Of a stretch of 64,000 bases of DNA, positions 25,191-37,367 are shown piece by piece. A program made the translations under genes and the position numbers. Under the pieces are notes generated by a model. That model made no database searches. It saw nothing but the letters and a program-made list of their open reading frames with translations, and was not told where the DNA came from. The stretch's first letter is position 1, and the number at the start of each line of letters is the position of its first letter. The stretch comes from Lichenostomus cassidix. Lineage: Eukaryota; Chordata; Aves; Passeriformes; Meliphagidae. The DNA is taken from assembly GCA_008360975.2 (NCBI GenBank), contig CM039182.1, positions 45,644,491-45,708,490 of the forward strand. The letters are read 5' to 3'.

Positions 25191-25403
25191 TTGCAAATAT
25201 TGGGGCAGGAGGGGGGAAATACCAAAGGTTTATTTTGTATAAATCCAAATTTTGATTATTATTATCTTGTATACTTTGTAAGTTGCTGTGCACTCTTAAA
25301 GGGTAAGAAGTGACACTGTAAAGACTGAGGACACCATTAAAATGGAATTAAGTGTTTAACACCAAAGTCACCTTTTTATAACTAGCACTTCCACTATTTA
25401 AAT

Positions 25404-25409
25404 AATAAA
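25404..25409 (+). terminator. BUC: Candidate BUC poly(A) signal
   Basis: AATAAA lies 214 bp after the inferred stop; a weaker ATTAAA is at 25336-25341. Their closeness to the inferred last exon supports placing the gene end here. Confidence 0.5.
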
Positions 25410-25655
25410 TTTCATAGAATTGCACTTTGAGACTTCTTGTGTTCCATCTTTACACAGCAGCAAAAAAACTGATGGGTATGCATGTGCACCACTGCTATTA
25501 CAACATGAGAGTTATTGCTGCCCTGTTCTTAAACTCTGCAGGGTTGTGAAGCCTGTTCATGTCATCTCATAGTCATATGATGTGGACATACAAAATTCTT
25601 TTCCATCAGCTGAATTTTTGGCTGGATTTGATTTTGTAAAAGTGTAAAGGATACA

Positions 25656-25715
25656 CTGTATCAAGTTAAGTACCGATTTAACTGGATAGCTGTATCAAGT
25701 TAAGTACCAATTTAA
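25656..25715. repeat. 26-bp tandem duplication, period 34
   Basis: CTGTATCAAGTTAAGTACC then GATTTAA at 25656-25681 recurs at 25690-25715 with one mismatch, just beyond the BUC 3' end. Confidence 0.85.
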
Positions 25716-28700
25716 AGTTCCAGGGCAATTCCTCAGATCTTACTCTCTTCAAATGCATGACTGAGGACTAAAACTAAAGCACTGAGTTGATTTGAAGCTT
25801 CTCTTTCCTCCCATTTTTCTCTGGAGATTTTTGAGTCCTTTATGGAGACACTGAGCTGGAGAGACAGATCTGAAAGGTGAAGCAAGTTTTTAGTGGTGTG
25901 CCCTGTTTTCTGACTTCTTTCTGATGACTTCTATTACAGTTGATACTGTCCCTGGAAGTCTCTTTATAGAACTAAGATGATAAAACTAGGTCTCTGCTGA
26001 GCTATCTTATGAGTAATGGAAACAGACTGATCTAGATGAAGTGGATAGCTCAGAAGTATGTAACTTTTTTTTTTCCATGTCTAAGAAGGCTATTGTCACT
26101 GTGAGAAGAAAAAACACGATACTGCCAATCTTGAATGATTCCCAAATAAAGCAATAGTGTGAGTGAAAAAGGTAGGAGAAAAACCCCTAAAAAACCAAAA
26201 CCAAACCCCCCCAAACCAAAAAACCCACAACAAAACAAGCACCTGGTTTCCCTTAGAAAATAGTGGGGTGGATGGGCAGACAGAACTTGTTTTGCCTCTT
26301 CTCCAATGTTCTTATTCTGTCTGTGCTCTAGAGTAACTTAGATGGATGAAAGTAGCATTTCCTGTGACTGCGTTTGAGTTTTGTGCCTACCTATTACTAG
26401 TTTGACTTGTAACTGAAGTTATGCTGTTTTCCTTCTTAGTGAGGAGTACTGATGTTTCCCTATCCAACTGATCCTTATCTTTCTATTATTTTTAGTAACA
26501 CCTGCTTAATTGTTAAAGTTCTGCTGTAGCTACAGCCTTTACCCCAAGCTGTTAGGGGAATGAAGCAATTGTGATGACAAGTTTTGAATTCCTTTCTACC
26601 CCAAGCAATGCAAGAAAATAAATACAATAAAAATTCTTATTTGGCTTCTGTGCTGCACAAAATCCCTGCACCAGAACCTCATGGAATAAAATGAGGAATT
26701 ACTTCAAGCATGAAGATTTTTAATATCCAATTTTGCTGACAGGCTTAGCTGTATCTTTTGATGCTTATCTGATTAAGGAATGTTCAAGACCTCACAATCA
26801 GAGGGCATTCTTACTTTTGGGAATGGGTAATACCAGGTTCACCCAATGATTGTGCCGGTCATCCTTTTGCAGCTCTTGCACTACTCAGTGTGATTTATAC
26901 TCAGATGCAAGAAGCAATTTAGGGCCTGGTGATGCTCCTGAGGGGATGTGAGTGAGTAGCAGTAGGAGTGTTTAGACAGCTCTTTGTCTGTCTGAAAATA
27001 AATGCTATTTTAAACTGGTTATAACTTGTAGTATACCCATGCTATGCCCAGTGCTTAGAGTAGTATGCATGAATGTTCCAGTGTTCAAGAAATAATTCTT
27101 TGATAAGGTTATATGCAGTGTATTCTACTCCAACAGTACTAGTCCTGTGACTTTAAAACAAAATCTTCTACTTGGCTTTTTCCCATTCAGCAGCATGGAC
27201 AATCTGTGGATTGCATCTTAACTGGCTTACAGCTGAATCTAATGTTCCAGTGGGTAAAATGGCCATGCTTCACAAAGGTTGTGGAGTACAAACCGTATTT
27301 AAAAAGCTGTGAATTCAAGCCCAGGCTCTCTTTATTCAGCCAGGTAACTAGGCACAGTGATATTTAATTTTGCAGATGCACATACGTGTCAGCTTTTGTT
27401 ACCACTGCAGCCAGACTGACTGCCCAGTGACTCACTGCAGTGCTGGCAGTACCGCAAACTTGTAACTGTCGCAGTACTGCATTGCCTTGGAAGTTTTTAC
27501 ATGCTTCCTGCAGCATCTCCTGAAAGGCAGATGAAGAATCTATTTGCTGCTTGGCACACCAGTAACAAACCTTAGAGGCCTCTGAGATTGCCATACTGAG
27601 AGCATTGCTTGGACAGACTTACTGTCTCTGGCTCAGGATTTCTAAATCATTATTTGTAGCTAACTGAAACCTTTGTTGCAAAGTGGGTGTGGTGTAATCA
27701 CTGATGTGGAGCTGTGGGTTATGTTGGCTTGCCAGGTATTAATTCTGTATTTTAATTTTCAGTTTGGTAGCACCTGGATGGCGTAAAATTTTTTCCTTTA
27801 CAATGTCTGCTGTTCTGCCTTATATTGGAAAATAATAACTACAGGGTTTTCTATTAAACTCAAACAAAGGAAGATAAGAGCCAATGGCAAAAATAACCAA
27901 AACAACAACAAAAAAACCCCCACCAAACCCCAAAAGCCTGTAATACTCATGGCATGCTAACTGAAGGCATACCAAGCAAGAACAAATTAATTCTTTTTTT
28001 AGAGTCCTCAGCTTCCTCTGACTTGCTGCCACTGGCTGTCTCACTGAAAAAGGCTATAAATGCCAACTAATTTTATGGCCAAAGAAATAAGACAAATAAC
28101 AGTATTTTTCCTGAAATACCTTTCTGACAAAAATGGTTAAGAGTATTAAGATAAAAGACTGGGGAAGATGTATTGCTTTTGAGGTTTGTTTTAGCTGCAT
28201 TGCACAATTATTTAGTTTGATAGGACTATATAATTATGCTAATATTATCACTTGGACTTTCAGATGGAAATATACTTATCCATGAAGAAGGCCAGAGAAA
28301 AATATTTTTTGAACAAAAACATTAAATGGTTATGATTTAAAAAATAAGGCTAGTAAGTCTTCCAATACTATAACTTTCTATCCTGCTTTCTGGGTTTACT
28401 TCTACATAGAACTGTTTTTCATTAATATAAAGGGGTGTTGGTATTTAGTCTACATAGTTTTAAAAGACTTATCTTAATTGACAGCTTTGGCACTGTTTAA
28501 AATGCCAAATGATGACATGAATCATGCTTCTCAGCATTCTAGCCCTGGCTGCTAAAAGCACCACTATAAATCTTAGTCTATTGAAACTGTTACATTTTGA
28601 AATGCTACTTTTATGAGTTGCAGTAAAGACCTACATATATGGGATATGATAGAGACTTAAGAAGCTGGAAATTATATAGGGACAACAAAAAGGAATTAGT

Positions 28701-29402
28701 TGTTCACATACCTTCCAGTGCAAGATTAAGGTATGTGAAATTAAACTAGCACAAAGCAGTGTGAAAGCCAACTGCCACAGATTAGTAAACAGTGAAGAAG
28801 ACTTCATTGTTCAAGAAAATAGCAAGGTTTACAAGGAGTGGATATAAAAGAAAATATATATCCAAGGCTACTAAATACTAAAATCTAACCTATAATTCAA
28901 AGTACCTGCACGACAGGTACTCTCAGCAGTAGAGGCTGAGAGAGCATTTCAGTGAAGTAACAGAAATAATGCCAGTGAGTTTGCACTGCTCTGCTGGGTA
29001 AGCACCTTCTATTAACCATGAGTGGAAAGATACTAATCTAAACAGACCTTTAGTCAGGCAGAGAAGAGTGATTTGGTATCTCAAACTTTTAAACTAGATT
29101 TGATACAAGTTAGAAATGGTCTCCTAAGGTACTTTTAACTGATCAAATAATAAACCTTGCTAAAGATAAAGTTCTATTAAAAAGGGGATTGCAAAGGAAA
29201 AATTAAATTTCTTTTTATTAAACTAAACTTCAGAACAATCTTAAATGACAAAAGCTGCAGTAACTGAAGAGATCTTCAGTTAGCCCTGCTCTAGACAAGC
29301 CTGAGTAAGAATTCTCTTGGAATGCATCAGGTGACTATCAGGCTTGCAGCATCTGTTCACTAATCTATAAATGCATAAATCTCAGCACCAAGTGTGGCAA
29401 TA

Positions 29403-29526
29403 CAAGAATCCTAGAATGGTTTGGGTGGAAAGGGACTGTAAAGATCATCTAGTTTCAACCCCTGCCACACACAGGGCCACCTCATACTAGACGAGGTTGC
29501 TCAGAGTCCTGTCCAACCTGGCCAAG
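29403..29526 (-). repeat. CR1 LINE 3' fragment, minus orientation
   Basis: Begins AAGAATCCTAGAATGG and continues AAGGGACTGTAAAGATCATC, CAACCCCTGCCACACACAGG and CTAGACGAGGTTGCTCAGAG, the reversed CR1 3' end. It is about 120 bp and heavily truncated. Confidence 0.88.
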
Positions 29527-31184
29527 AGAATCAGTCCATTATAGCTCTCGCCAAGCTAGTTCAGCTGTTAAATCTTTTTCTGGTGAAAGGGCAAGGATCT
29601 CAAAAATTGATGATGCTGCTGATATAGGGAACTATCGGGAGTCACCAGTAAATCCCATCATGGGATTTAGCTAATCTGCTAAATACAAGCTAAAATACAA
29701 CTTCACCATCAAGCTCTCAGAATATGATAAAGAAGCTTTTCGTAAGTAGGCCTTGCCTATCTTGCTTTTCCTCAGAACATATTGTGAATGACCAGCAAGG
29801 AATGGGGGGGGGGTTATTTTTACTAAATCAATCTTACACAGGTAGGAGGGAGAAAAAACATTTTAATTTATACTTTCCCTTGTCCTCTTTTCCAAAGCTC
29901 TGGACAAAATAAAAAACTATCTTAGATGCATTTTAGTCTATGGTTCCTTGATTTCACTGTTAATGTTCACTCTACTACATTGGAGCTTTAGCATGTGGGG
30001 TTTTTTTTCAATTTTAGCATAACCACAGAGCCTAAGTTCTATAGAAGTCCTTTCAAAGCAAATCTAATTTTCTCTTGCCTTTTGCATAATACCAATATCC
30101 ATCATCTAGTTTCTACCTTGAGGTTTTGAAGAGAATTGCTTAATGTAATGCTGTTTATAGCTATCTCCATCATCCCAGTTGAGGATTTATTATTTATTAT
30201 TTAAAAGTGTGGTCAGTACATAAGATCTACTAAGTACACAAAACTTTCTCTTCTTCCTGCTTAATTATTGCTCTGTGGTTTTATGCATATAGCTGAAAAC
30301 CATTTTGAGAGCCTTACACAATTCTGTTCTTGTGGGATGATTCAAAAAATGTTACCTCATCAAATAATTCTAGTAAACATAAAAAGTAAGTTGGACTTTA
30401 TTACCCCCAAGCCTTTTTAAAAGGAAACACCTCCCTTAACTTGTATCAAAACAACTGATACTGAAGAATATGCAGAAATCAATCTTTTAAATTTCTTACA
30501 TGAAACTCCTCCTTTTAAATAAGTAAACCCACTACCTCTTTACATTTAAGTTGAATATCTAACATCATTACACTTGGCTCCCACTCCTGTGCTTTAGACA
30601 CTGTTGATGTTTCACTTTAGCTGTTTCAGAACTGTGTATTAATGGTGGTGATGTTGAGATTTTGTTACTCACAAACAGAAAAAATCAAGTCTTGCTGATG
30701 CTGCAATTTTGCCTTAAAGTAAATCCCCTTGATTACCTTTTTTCCCCTGCAGCAGTACTCTTTATTTCCCTAGCTGCCAATATTAGGATAAGTACACAAA
30801 ACTTCAGCATGTATGCAGAGAAAAAAATACCGTACAACCTGCTCATTATAAGCACCAAAAGCGAGCCCTCAGTGCTCTGCATGGTGCAAACTGCAGTTCG
30901 GCTACAGTGAGGCATTGTATATAATAAAATAACTTCATGGAGTAAAGTGACACGTCAACAGGCAGTCTGCTGATGCTGCAGCTTTGTCAGTGATCCCTTG
31001 GTGGTCACTGCTTTCTGCCACTGGTCAGCAATGAAGAGGCCCCACTTGACCAAGACTGATGACCCTCAGCATGGGTTTTACAGCACAAAGATATGTTTAA
31101 TGCAGCTTTCTTCTTTCTGATTGCAGAGCGGCAGAAGAGGATGCCAGTGTAGGATGCTGTATGCATACACATGTATGTTCCAAG

Positions 31185-31190
31185 TTTAAT
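31185..31190 (-). terminator. RP9: Candidate RP9 poly(A) signal
   Basis: ATTAAA on the gene strand 95 bp after the stop would give a short 3' UTR. A second ATTAAA (31096-31101) and an AATAAA (30761-30766) are alternatives. Confidence 0.35.
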
Positions 31191-31284
31191 AAAGCCCTTT
31201 CTGGTGTTTTCCTCCTTATTCTTTGGATCTTTCCTCACAGTTCACAAGCAGAGAGGTCAATGAGCATGCAGCAGGTGACTGCTG

Positions 31285-31504
31285 TCAGTCAGATTCTGAC
31301 TTTTCATTAGATTTGGATGATTTATGCTTCCTCTTTTTCTTCTTCTTCTTTTCTTTCTTTTTCTTTTCCTTTTTTCTCTTTTTCTTCCTGTGTTTATGTT
31401 CTGAGGAAGTGGAGCTGCTGCTATCTTCATCATCCTCATCACTGTCATCACTGCTATCAGATTCTGAGGTAGAGTCCTCCAGGAGCTGCTTTAGTTGCTG
31501 TATC
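31285..31504 (-). CDS. RP9: RP9 exon 6 (acidic Ser patch, Lys-rich tail, stop)
   Basis: The acceptor AAACTCAG ends at 31505; G completes Arg172. It encodes IQQLKQLLEDST, an Asp/Glu/Ser stretch, a long Lys/Arg/Glu stretch, and SKSNEKSESD with TGA at 31287-31285. The Phe-rich plus-strand open frame here is its shadow. Confidence 0.94.
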
Positions 31505-34500
31505 CTGAGTTTAAAAAATGTGAATGAGAATCTTTTCTAGCTCTCCTCTACCTGTGGTAATTTATTCTAGCTTTTGTCTTTCCTTCCTGGCTTAAGGAAT
31601 GGAAGCTGCATGCAAAGGGCAGGGGAACATTTCCTCTTTTGCTTAATTACACTCTTGTTACAGATAATATCACAGAACTGATACAAGCAACCTCCCTTGA
31701 GACAAGCAGATGTTCTGTTTTTAGGGACTTTCCATCCCAGTGGACAGGAGAGGCAGACTAGCTTCCTGGCTTATTTCTGTGTGCAAAGTAACAAGGCAAC
31801 AGCTATCACCAGCCCACCTGGTGATAAGAAGTTCTGGGCTAATCAATACAGAGGCATATTGGGATTATGATTTTATGACATTGATTGCCCTGTTGATACA
31901 GAGATGATGTCAATGAAGCTGACAGAGTAAGGTCTGCTCTGGATGCTCAAGTATTTTTGAAAGGCACTCTTCCTTTGTATTTTCAAGGATTACTGGCAAA
32001 TGGAGACAAAGTATTTGCTTATTTTATTGTTCTCCAAGGATTTCTCTCCAGAGTGCTGCTCTATGGGCTACCTATAGTTTGTTCAGTTATCCCACTGATG
32101 CAGTTCAAGCAAGAAAGCATTAAAAACTGCTACTTTATATACTGAATAATGACCTCACAAAAGTAGTAACATCAGGTGCCTAGAACTAGCTTTCTAAATC
32201 CACCCCTTCACTTCTACTGAAAGCATTCTGACTTTCCAAATTTGAAAACATCTCAGTGAAGTCAGTGAAAAAAAAAATAAACTGTTTTTCAGGCCTAAAC
32301 CAAAACAACATCAAAGCACCTGAATTTTGTGGCATAAATGAATATAAGTCCTTTTTAAACTTTGTTTTGGGGAAAATATAGAAGCTAAAGAATTAAAGAG
32401 CTAGGATATACTGAAGAGTGACTATTTAGAAAGCAAAAATGCATTAGTCTGTCAACATAAATAAATTGCCATTAAAAAGACATTCTGAGATAAAAGTAAG
32501 CTTATATAAAAATGTCACCTATACATTAGTGCCACATTACCAAAATAAAAACTAAATTGAACGTGCAGTTTACTACAGACACACTTACCTCTTTTCTTTT
32601 TCATGACGTTTGTTTTCCCTTATTATATCATACATTGGATCTTCATGTGCCTTTAAAGTAGAAAACAGGAAACACGTTATCACCAATGGTTTTATTTACT
32701 AAAAAAATAAAACAAGGCAGCCAAATGCAAGAAGCTTTTATCAAAAGATGGAATGTGCTTAGCAAGCTCTTAATTCACTCTCAGGCTTAGCACTGCTTGT
32801 CTGAACTGCTGTATTTGCTTTAGGGAAAGCTTATCTAGCTACATCTCCAATGAAGGGGACTCTCCTTAGGCATAATACCTCCCTCCCTCTCCAATCACAG
32901 ATAACTACGAGAATCCCATACATAATCTGTGGGAATAGCTGGACATAAATGGAATACTCAACTTCAAAATAATGAGCTGTACCCTTATAGCACATTTTAA
33001 AAATCTAGATATAAGGAAACAGGAATACAGGAGCAAGGAACCTAAGACAAACAAATAACAAAACTGGAGCTGTCTATCATGCTATGCACTATCATTACGG
33101 GCTCTTAGATAGTTTTAAATGAAGTGGGCATTGCAGCAAAAGATAGCTGTGAAGGAAGACAGCAAATAAACTTTGCAGATATTTAAGGTGGATTCATGCC
33201 ATGCAAGAATGCAGAAAAAGGGTGGGGTGATCATTTCTGTTGGAAGATTAAGCAAACAAGTCCAACAGAGGGGAGAGATAGCAGGTGCTGATCAGAGGTG
33301 GGAATTGAAATGTCAGCAGCAAGTGAAAATGTTGGGAATGCACCATGAAGGGCCTTGGACATACAACAAGAATTTGATGCAACGAAGAAGCCTGAGGGAA
33401 AATGAAGAATAAAGGTACTCTGGTCATGAGAAAGGGCTAGAAAATACTCTTTGCAGTTGCATACAATCAGTATGAGTCCAGAATCTGGACAGATTGAGCC
33501 ATGATTACATTTTTCAAGGATAGAAATGAGGACATAGGACATGAAGTAATGATAGCTTCAAATATATATTAATGATGCAAAGCAACTGAAACAGTTAAAG
33601 AGATCACACAGGAAGAATCTGCAGAAGTGAGATGTAGCTTCATGTAGCAAGAGATCAGACTTGTAGACAATGACTGGATTACAGACCTAGACAACAGCAT
33701 TCATGATGTGGTTGTTCACAGCGAGAGCAGAAGGCTTGAAGCAGCTGTAATGTGGGCAGCTCAAGCTTGACTAAACATTTTTTATGTTGACATTTTAATC
33801 ACAAAAAAATTAATATAATGGTTGAAACAGGCTCTTGAAGATTTCCAATTTATATGTAAAAATTAATAATTTTCCTCTTGAAGAGTAGATTTTCTGCAAA
33901 GTAGTCAAACATCCAACCACATCTGTAGCTTTTTCTTTATTAGGAGATTTTCGGCATCTATATTATACTAGAGACAGAGGAAAAGTCCTTAATAAAGCAT
34001 CATCTAACAGACTTGCAAGATTATGCATTATCAGTACTAAAAAATACAAGTAATAATACTACAATATTGGTACTCACTACTCTAAATTGTTCCAATTTCT
34101 GATTGCCTTTAATAAAGAATGGGCATTCCTTATCTCCAGTTCTGTGTCCATAACGTTTACATCTCCAACCTTTAAAAAACAAGAAGCAGCAGTGAATTGC
34201 ACCTCTGAGACAGATCAAAAGAAGTATAAAAAGCCAAAACCACATTTCTGCAAAACATTTTCAGTCTGTTGGAAGAAACTGAGAGATACAACTAGTATGC
34301 TGACAAATGTAACTTCCATAAAAATATAAGGCTATTACAGCCTTCAAGATACTGGTTGTTTTTAGATCAATATGATGTCAATCTACCTGGACTTCATCAT
34401 CTGTCCACCAGACATTCTGCCCTCCCCCAGAGTAAAGGGATGGATATATGGCAGTCCAATGACATCTGGAATATTTTCAGCCTTACACTGCATAACTTTG

Positions 34501-37270
34501 ACTTCTTTTCCCAAAGGCATCCAAAGCCCTTTTGTCGGGGCATGTGCCAGGAATTCTCGTGCGCTCTCATTGCCTGGTACATCAGGTATGCAGTCTTCTG
34601 GTTTTGTTTCATTCTCCTACCAAAAAAAAAGAAAGATAAGGACAATAAAATAAAATAACTTCCTTTTTTTAACTTTGCAAGAATTAATACTTCAAGTGTG
34701 CAGACCTTCACTTAACAGGACATATATTTTCCCCCCTAACTCTTTTGTAACACACAAAAGATCTAAAATACTTGACCCTTTCTTTTTATCTCATCCTTGA
34801 ATTTTGCAGCCAGAACTTTACTGCAAAGGAATTTCATTCCTTCTCATCTATTTTAGTAATTTATTTAAATAAATAATATAAATGAAAACTTAAAGCAGAG
34901 ACTTCTTTATCCCCTTCCTGCTACTACGACGCAACCATTACAAGAAAGCCATTACAACACAGAGCAGTATTTTTTAGGTTAAAAGCATTACCTTATGGCT
35001 TAGGTATACAAATTTGGCAAAAGTAATGATCATGATGAAAGAAATATTTCAGCCTAAGCAGTGGAGAAGAATCTTGAAAAGATGTCATTCAAACTGAAAA
35101 TCTGCTTTCCATAAATGGCTCCCCTCTATCCACACTATTAAATATTGCATGAAATGTGCTAAGAGATAATGAAAGACCTGATCTCTTCCTATCTGATTCT
35201 AGGCATTTCACTCTGGATCACCAACTCAAAGAGGTCAGCTTGTAACGATTCTCTGAGTTTTTCCTGGGGATCACTTACTTTTCTCTAATTTATATAGATA
35301 ACAGAGACACTTAAACATCAAAAAACAGGTTTTGTGCAAATCCCTCATAATCCCAAAAACTTACTGCTATTTACCAACCTTAATTAGCCCAGGGGGTGGT
35401 TTCTCATAGCTGAAAAGCAAGAGAAGTATTGTTACTCCGCAGCGCAGCAGACAACTAAATTGAGAAAATACAGTTTTTCAGTGGCATAGAGTTAAAACCT
35501 TCAGCTCACATTTTCCCTTAAATTTTACCCTATATCTAATAACTAAAAACTACAGCTGAACACAGATAGCTGGATGCAAGCTGACTGACAGACAGCATTT
35601 CTCACATCACCACACGTGTCTCTTGCAAACATCCTTCAGATTCATATTCTTGTGGGAGCACAACTACTTGCTGTGAATGTGTGGTATATTCAATTTAGCC
35701 TCAGTTACCACAAATGCATAATTCTCTCTTCTTTTTCTGTAGCACCCCTTCCCAAGGTCTCACTGATCCAAACTTCTTTACTCCAGCACTGCTGAATCAT
35801 AGTCAGCTGAAAATGTCAAGTCAGACTGTTCCTTATATCTAGTTTTGCCAGCCAAAACTAATGCATAATAATTTCATCATCTTCTGTGTATTAAACCTAA
35901 AGACAGAACCCTACTAACCAAAGTACTGTATTTGCTGCAGCAGTTCCTTGGGGTAACAGTAGATACAACATTTATTAAAACACAAGAAGCAAACAGGTGC
36001 TACATAGAGCACACAGCAACTGAAAAAAGTGCATGAGCTAAGGAGTTAAATGCCAAGGCAATAGGAAATGGTCCTGGAGGTACAGAATACCTAGAAATGA
36101 CCTAGAAAGACGAAGGCCTGTATAACTGAATTTGTATTGGGTTTTTTGCCCCCCCAATCTCATCTGTATTTAAACAGATACACTGTTTTCTGTAAATTGC
36201 TGCCTTAGCAAAAGTGTAAAGAGTGATGATCTTAGAAAAGAACAGAGATTTTCTTTTTTGTTTTGTTTTTCAACAGTACATAAAGAAAAGCACTGTGTAA
36301 GCTCAGAGTTCTAAAATCCTCTGCTTTTATGGAAGACTCTTTTCAACAGGCCTTTCCAGACATTATCCACATATTAGCTCACCAGGACACAAACCAGCTG
36401 TACAGGCTGTACATCATTTTAGGCCGTAAGTTTGATGGCATAGGCAATATTTCATTGGCACACACACACCCCTACATACCTATAGGAATGCTAGGCACAA
36501 TCATGCTAATGCAATAAGAACAGCAGGGGGAAAAGGTGCTTTAAGTATGTTCACCCTATCCTTATAACAATAACTTTGGAGTGCCGTTTGGTGTATTTAA
36601 TAACATACGGATTTTCACTTCCACGTGGGATAGACAAGAAAGTAATGTTGTCGTGAAACTTCTGACCTTTTTATTCCATTAAAATAATAATTCCTTTTCA
36701 GGAAATGGCATAAAGCTTTTACAACACCACGGGCTACTAATGGAGTCATCAAGCAGATCTCAAACCCTTTCATTCCGAATTTTTTTGAAAGTCCATTCTA
36801 GTAGAACAACCTCTGCCTCTATGCTGTACCTCTCAGACGTGGAGGAAGCTAGGAGAGCCCCGTCCGTGCCCCAAGCCTCTCCTAAGTCACCAAGCAGCTC
36901 TGCAAGTGGCCTCGAAGCCCCTGTGCCGACTCACCCTGAAGGGGACTGGGGGGAAATAAACACCACCCCCCAAAAAACCCCAAACCCTGCTCTGCAAACC
37001 AGCCCCAAACGCCAGCAGGGTGTGCTCAGGGCAGAGCCGGGGCGGGAGCCTCCCCTCCTCCGCTCCTTACAAAGACTCCAGGTGCTGGATCTTCTGGAGC
37101 TGCTGCGCCTCCTGCCTCTTCCGCTTCCTCTCATGCCGCTCCTGGGTCCTGCCGCCGCTCGCCGCGGGTTCCGCATTGCTCCTGGCCCGCGCCCGGCTGC
37201 CCCTCGCCGCCTCCTCCTCCGCTCCCTCCTCCCCGTCCTGCCCCTGCCCCCTGGGCGCCCGCTGGGCCAT
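31285..37270 (-). CDS. RP9: RP9, retinitis pigmentosa 9 / PIM1-associated protein (complete CDS, 6 exons)
   Basis: Exons 37071-37270, 35379-35409, 34487-34616, 34078-34169, 32589-32650 and 31285-31504 (200, 31, 130, 92, 62, 220 nt) join in phase to 245 codons (244 residues), slightly longer than the mammalian protein. Order: variable Glu/Arg-rich N-terminus with RKRQEAQQLQ helix; YEKPPPGLIK; a conserved core (KPEDCIPDVPGNE, APTKGLWMPLGKEVKVMQ); a zinc-knuckle-like block C121-C124-H129-C136; QQLKQLLED; an acidic Ser patch; and a Lys-rich tail ending SKSNEKSESD. The start at 37270 has a strong GCC-type context. Family knowledge: RP9 (PAP-1) is a nuclear PIM1 substrate that binds splicing factors, and human variants are linked to dominant retinitis pigmentosa. 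No lesion is visible, so this copy appears functional. Confidence 0.95.
32589..32650 (-). CDS. RP9: RP9 exon 5
   Basis: The acceptor ACTTTAAAG ends at 32651. It encodes AHEDPMYDIIRENKRHEKEK and two bases of Arg172, with a GTAAGT donor at 32588. Confidence 0.94.
34078..34169 (-). CDS. RP9: RP9 exon 4 (zinc-knuckle-like block)
   Basis: Completes Cys121 and encodes WRCKRYGHRTGDKECPFF then IKGNQKLEQFRV, ending in phase 0 at GTGAGT (34077). The Cys/His spacing is CX2CX4HX6C. Confidence 0.95.
34487..34616 (-). CDS. RP9: RP9 exon 3 (conserved core)
   Basis: The acceptor TTGGTAG ends at 34617. It encodes ENETKPEDCIPDVPGN, SAREFLAHAPTKGLW and MPLGKEVKVMQ, plus the first base of Cys121. The donor is GTAAGG at 34486. 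Open frames in the other two phases here are spurious. Confidence 0.94.
35379..35409 (-). CDS. RP9: RP9 exon 2 (31-nt micro-exon)
   Basis: The acceptor CTTTTCAG ends at 35410. The single C completes Phe67, followed by YEKPPPGLIK and an AAG|GTTGGT donor. It is too short for ORF finding and was located by its conserved peptide. Confidence 0.92.
37071..37270 (-). CDS. RP9: RP9 exon 1 (start codon)
   Basis: ATG at 37270-37268 within GCGGCCATGGCC. It encodes MAQRAPRGQG through QHLES and two bases of Phe67, with a GTAAGG donor at 37070. The frame stays open upstream but contains no further ATG. A plus-strand open frame across the same island is a shadow. Confidence 0.9.
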
Positions 37271-37367
37271 GGCCGCGGCGGGCAGAGCCGCGGCGGACGG
37301 CGGGGCCCCGGTGCCGCCCCCTGCCCGCCCTCCGCATCCCGGCTTCCGGCCGAGCGCCGACTTCCTC

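Larger units (their letters stand above)
25410..31184. other. Intergenic DNA between convergent BUC and RP9
   Basis: About 5.8 kb of AT-rich sequence. It contains a short tandem duplication (25656-25715), A/C-rich tracts at about 26186-26238 and 27888-27936, and one CR1 fragment (29403-29526). The open frames are short and unconvincing. RP9 3' UTR may extend into its right end. Confidence 0.5.

Noticed and set aside
31223..31540. Phe/Ser-rich plus-strand frame
   Set aside because: Exact antisense of the Lys-rich and acidic tail of RP9 exon 6.
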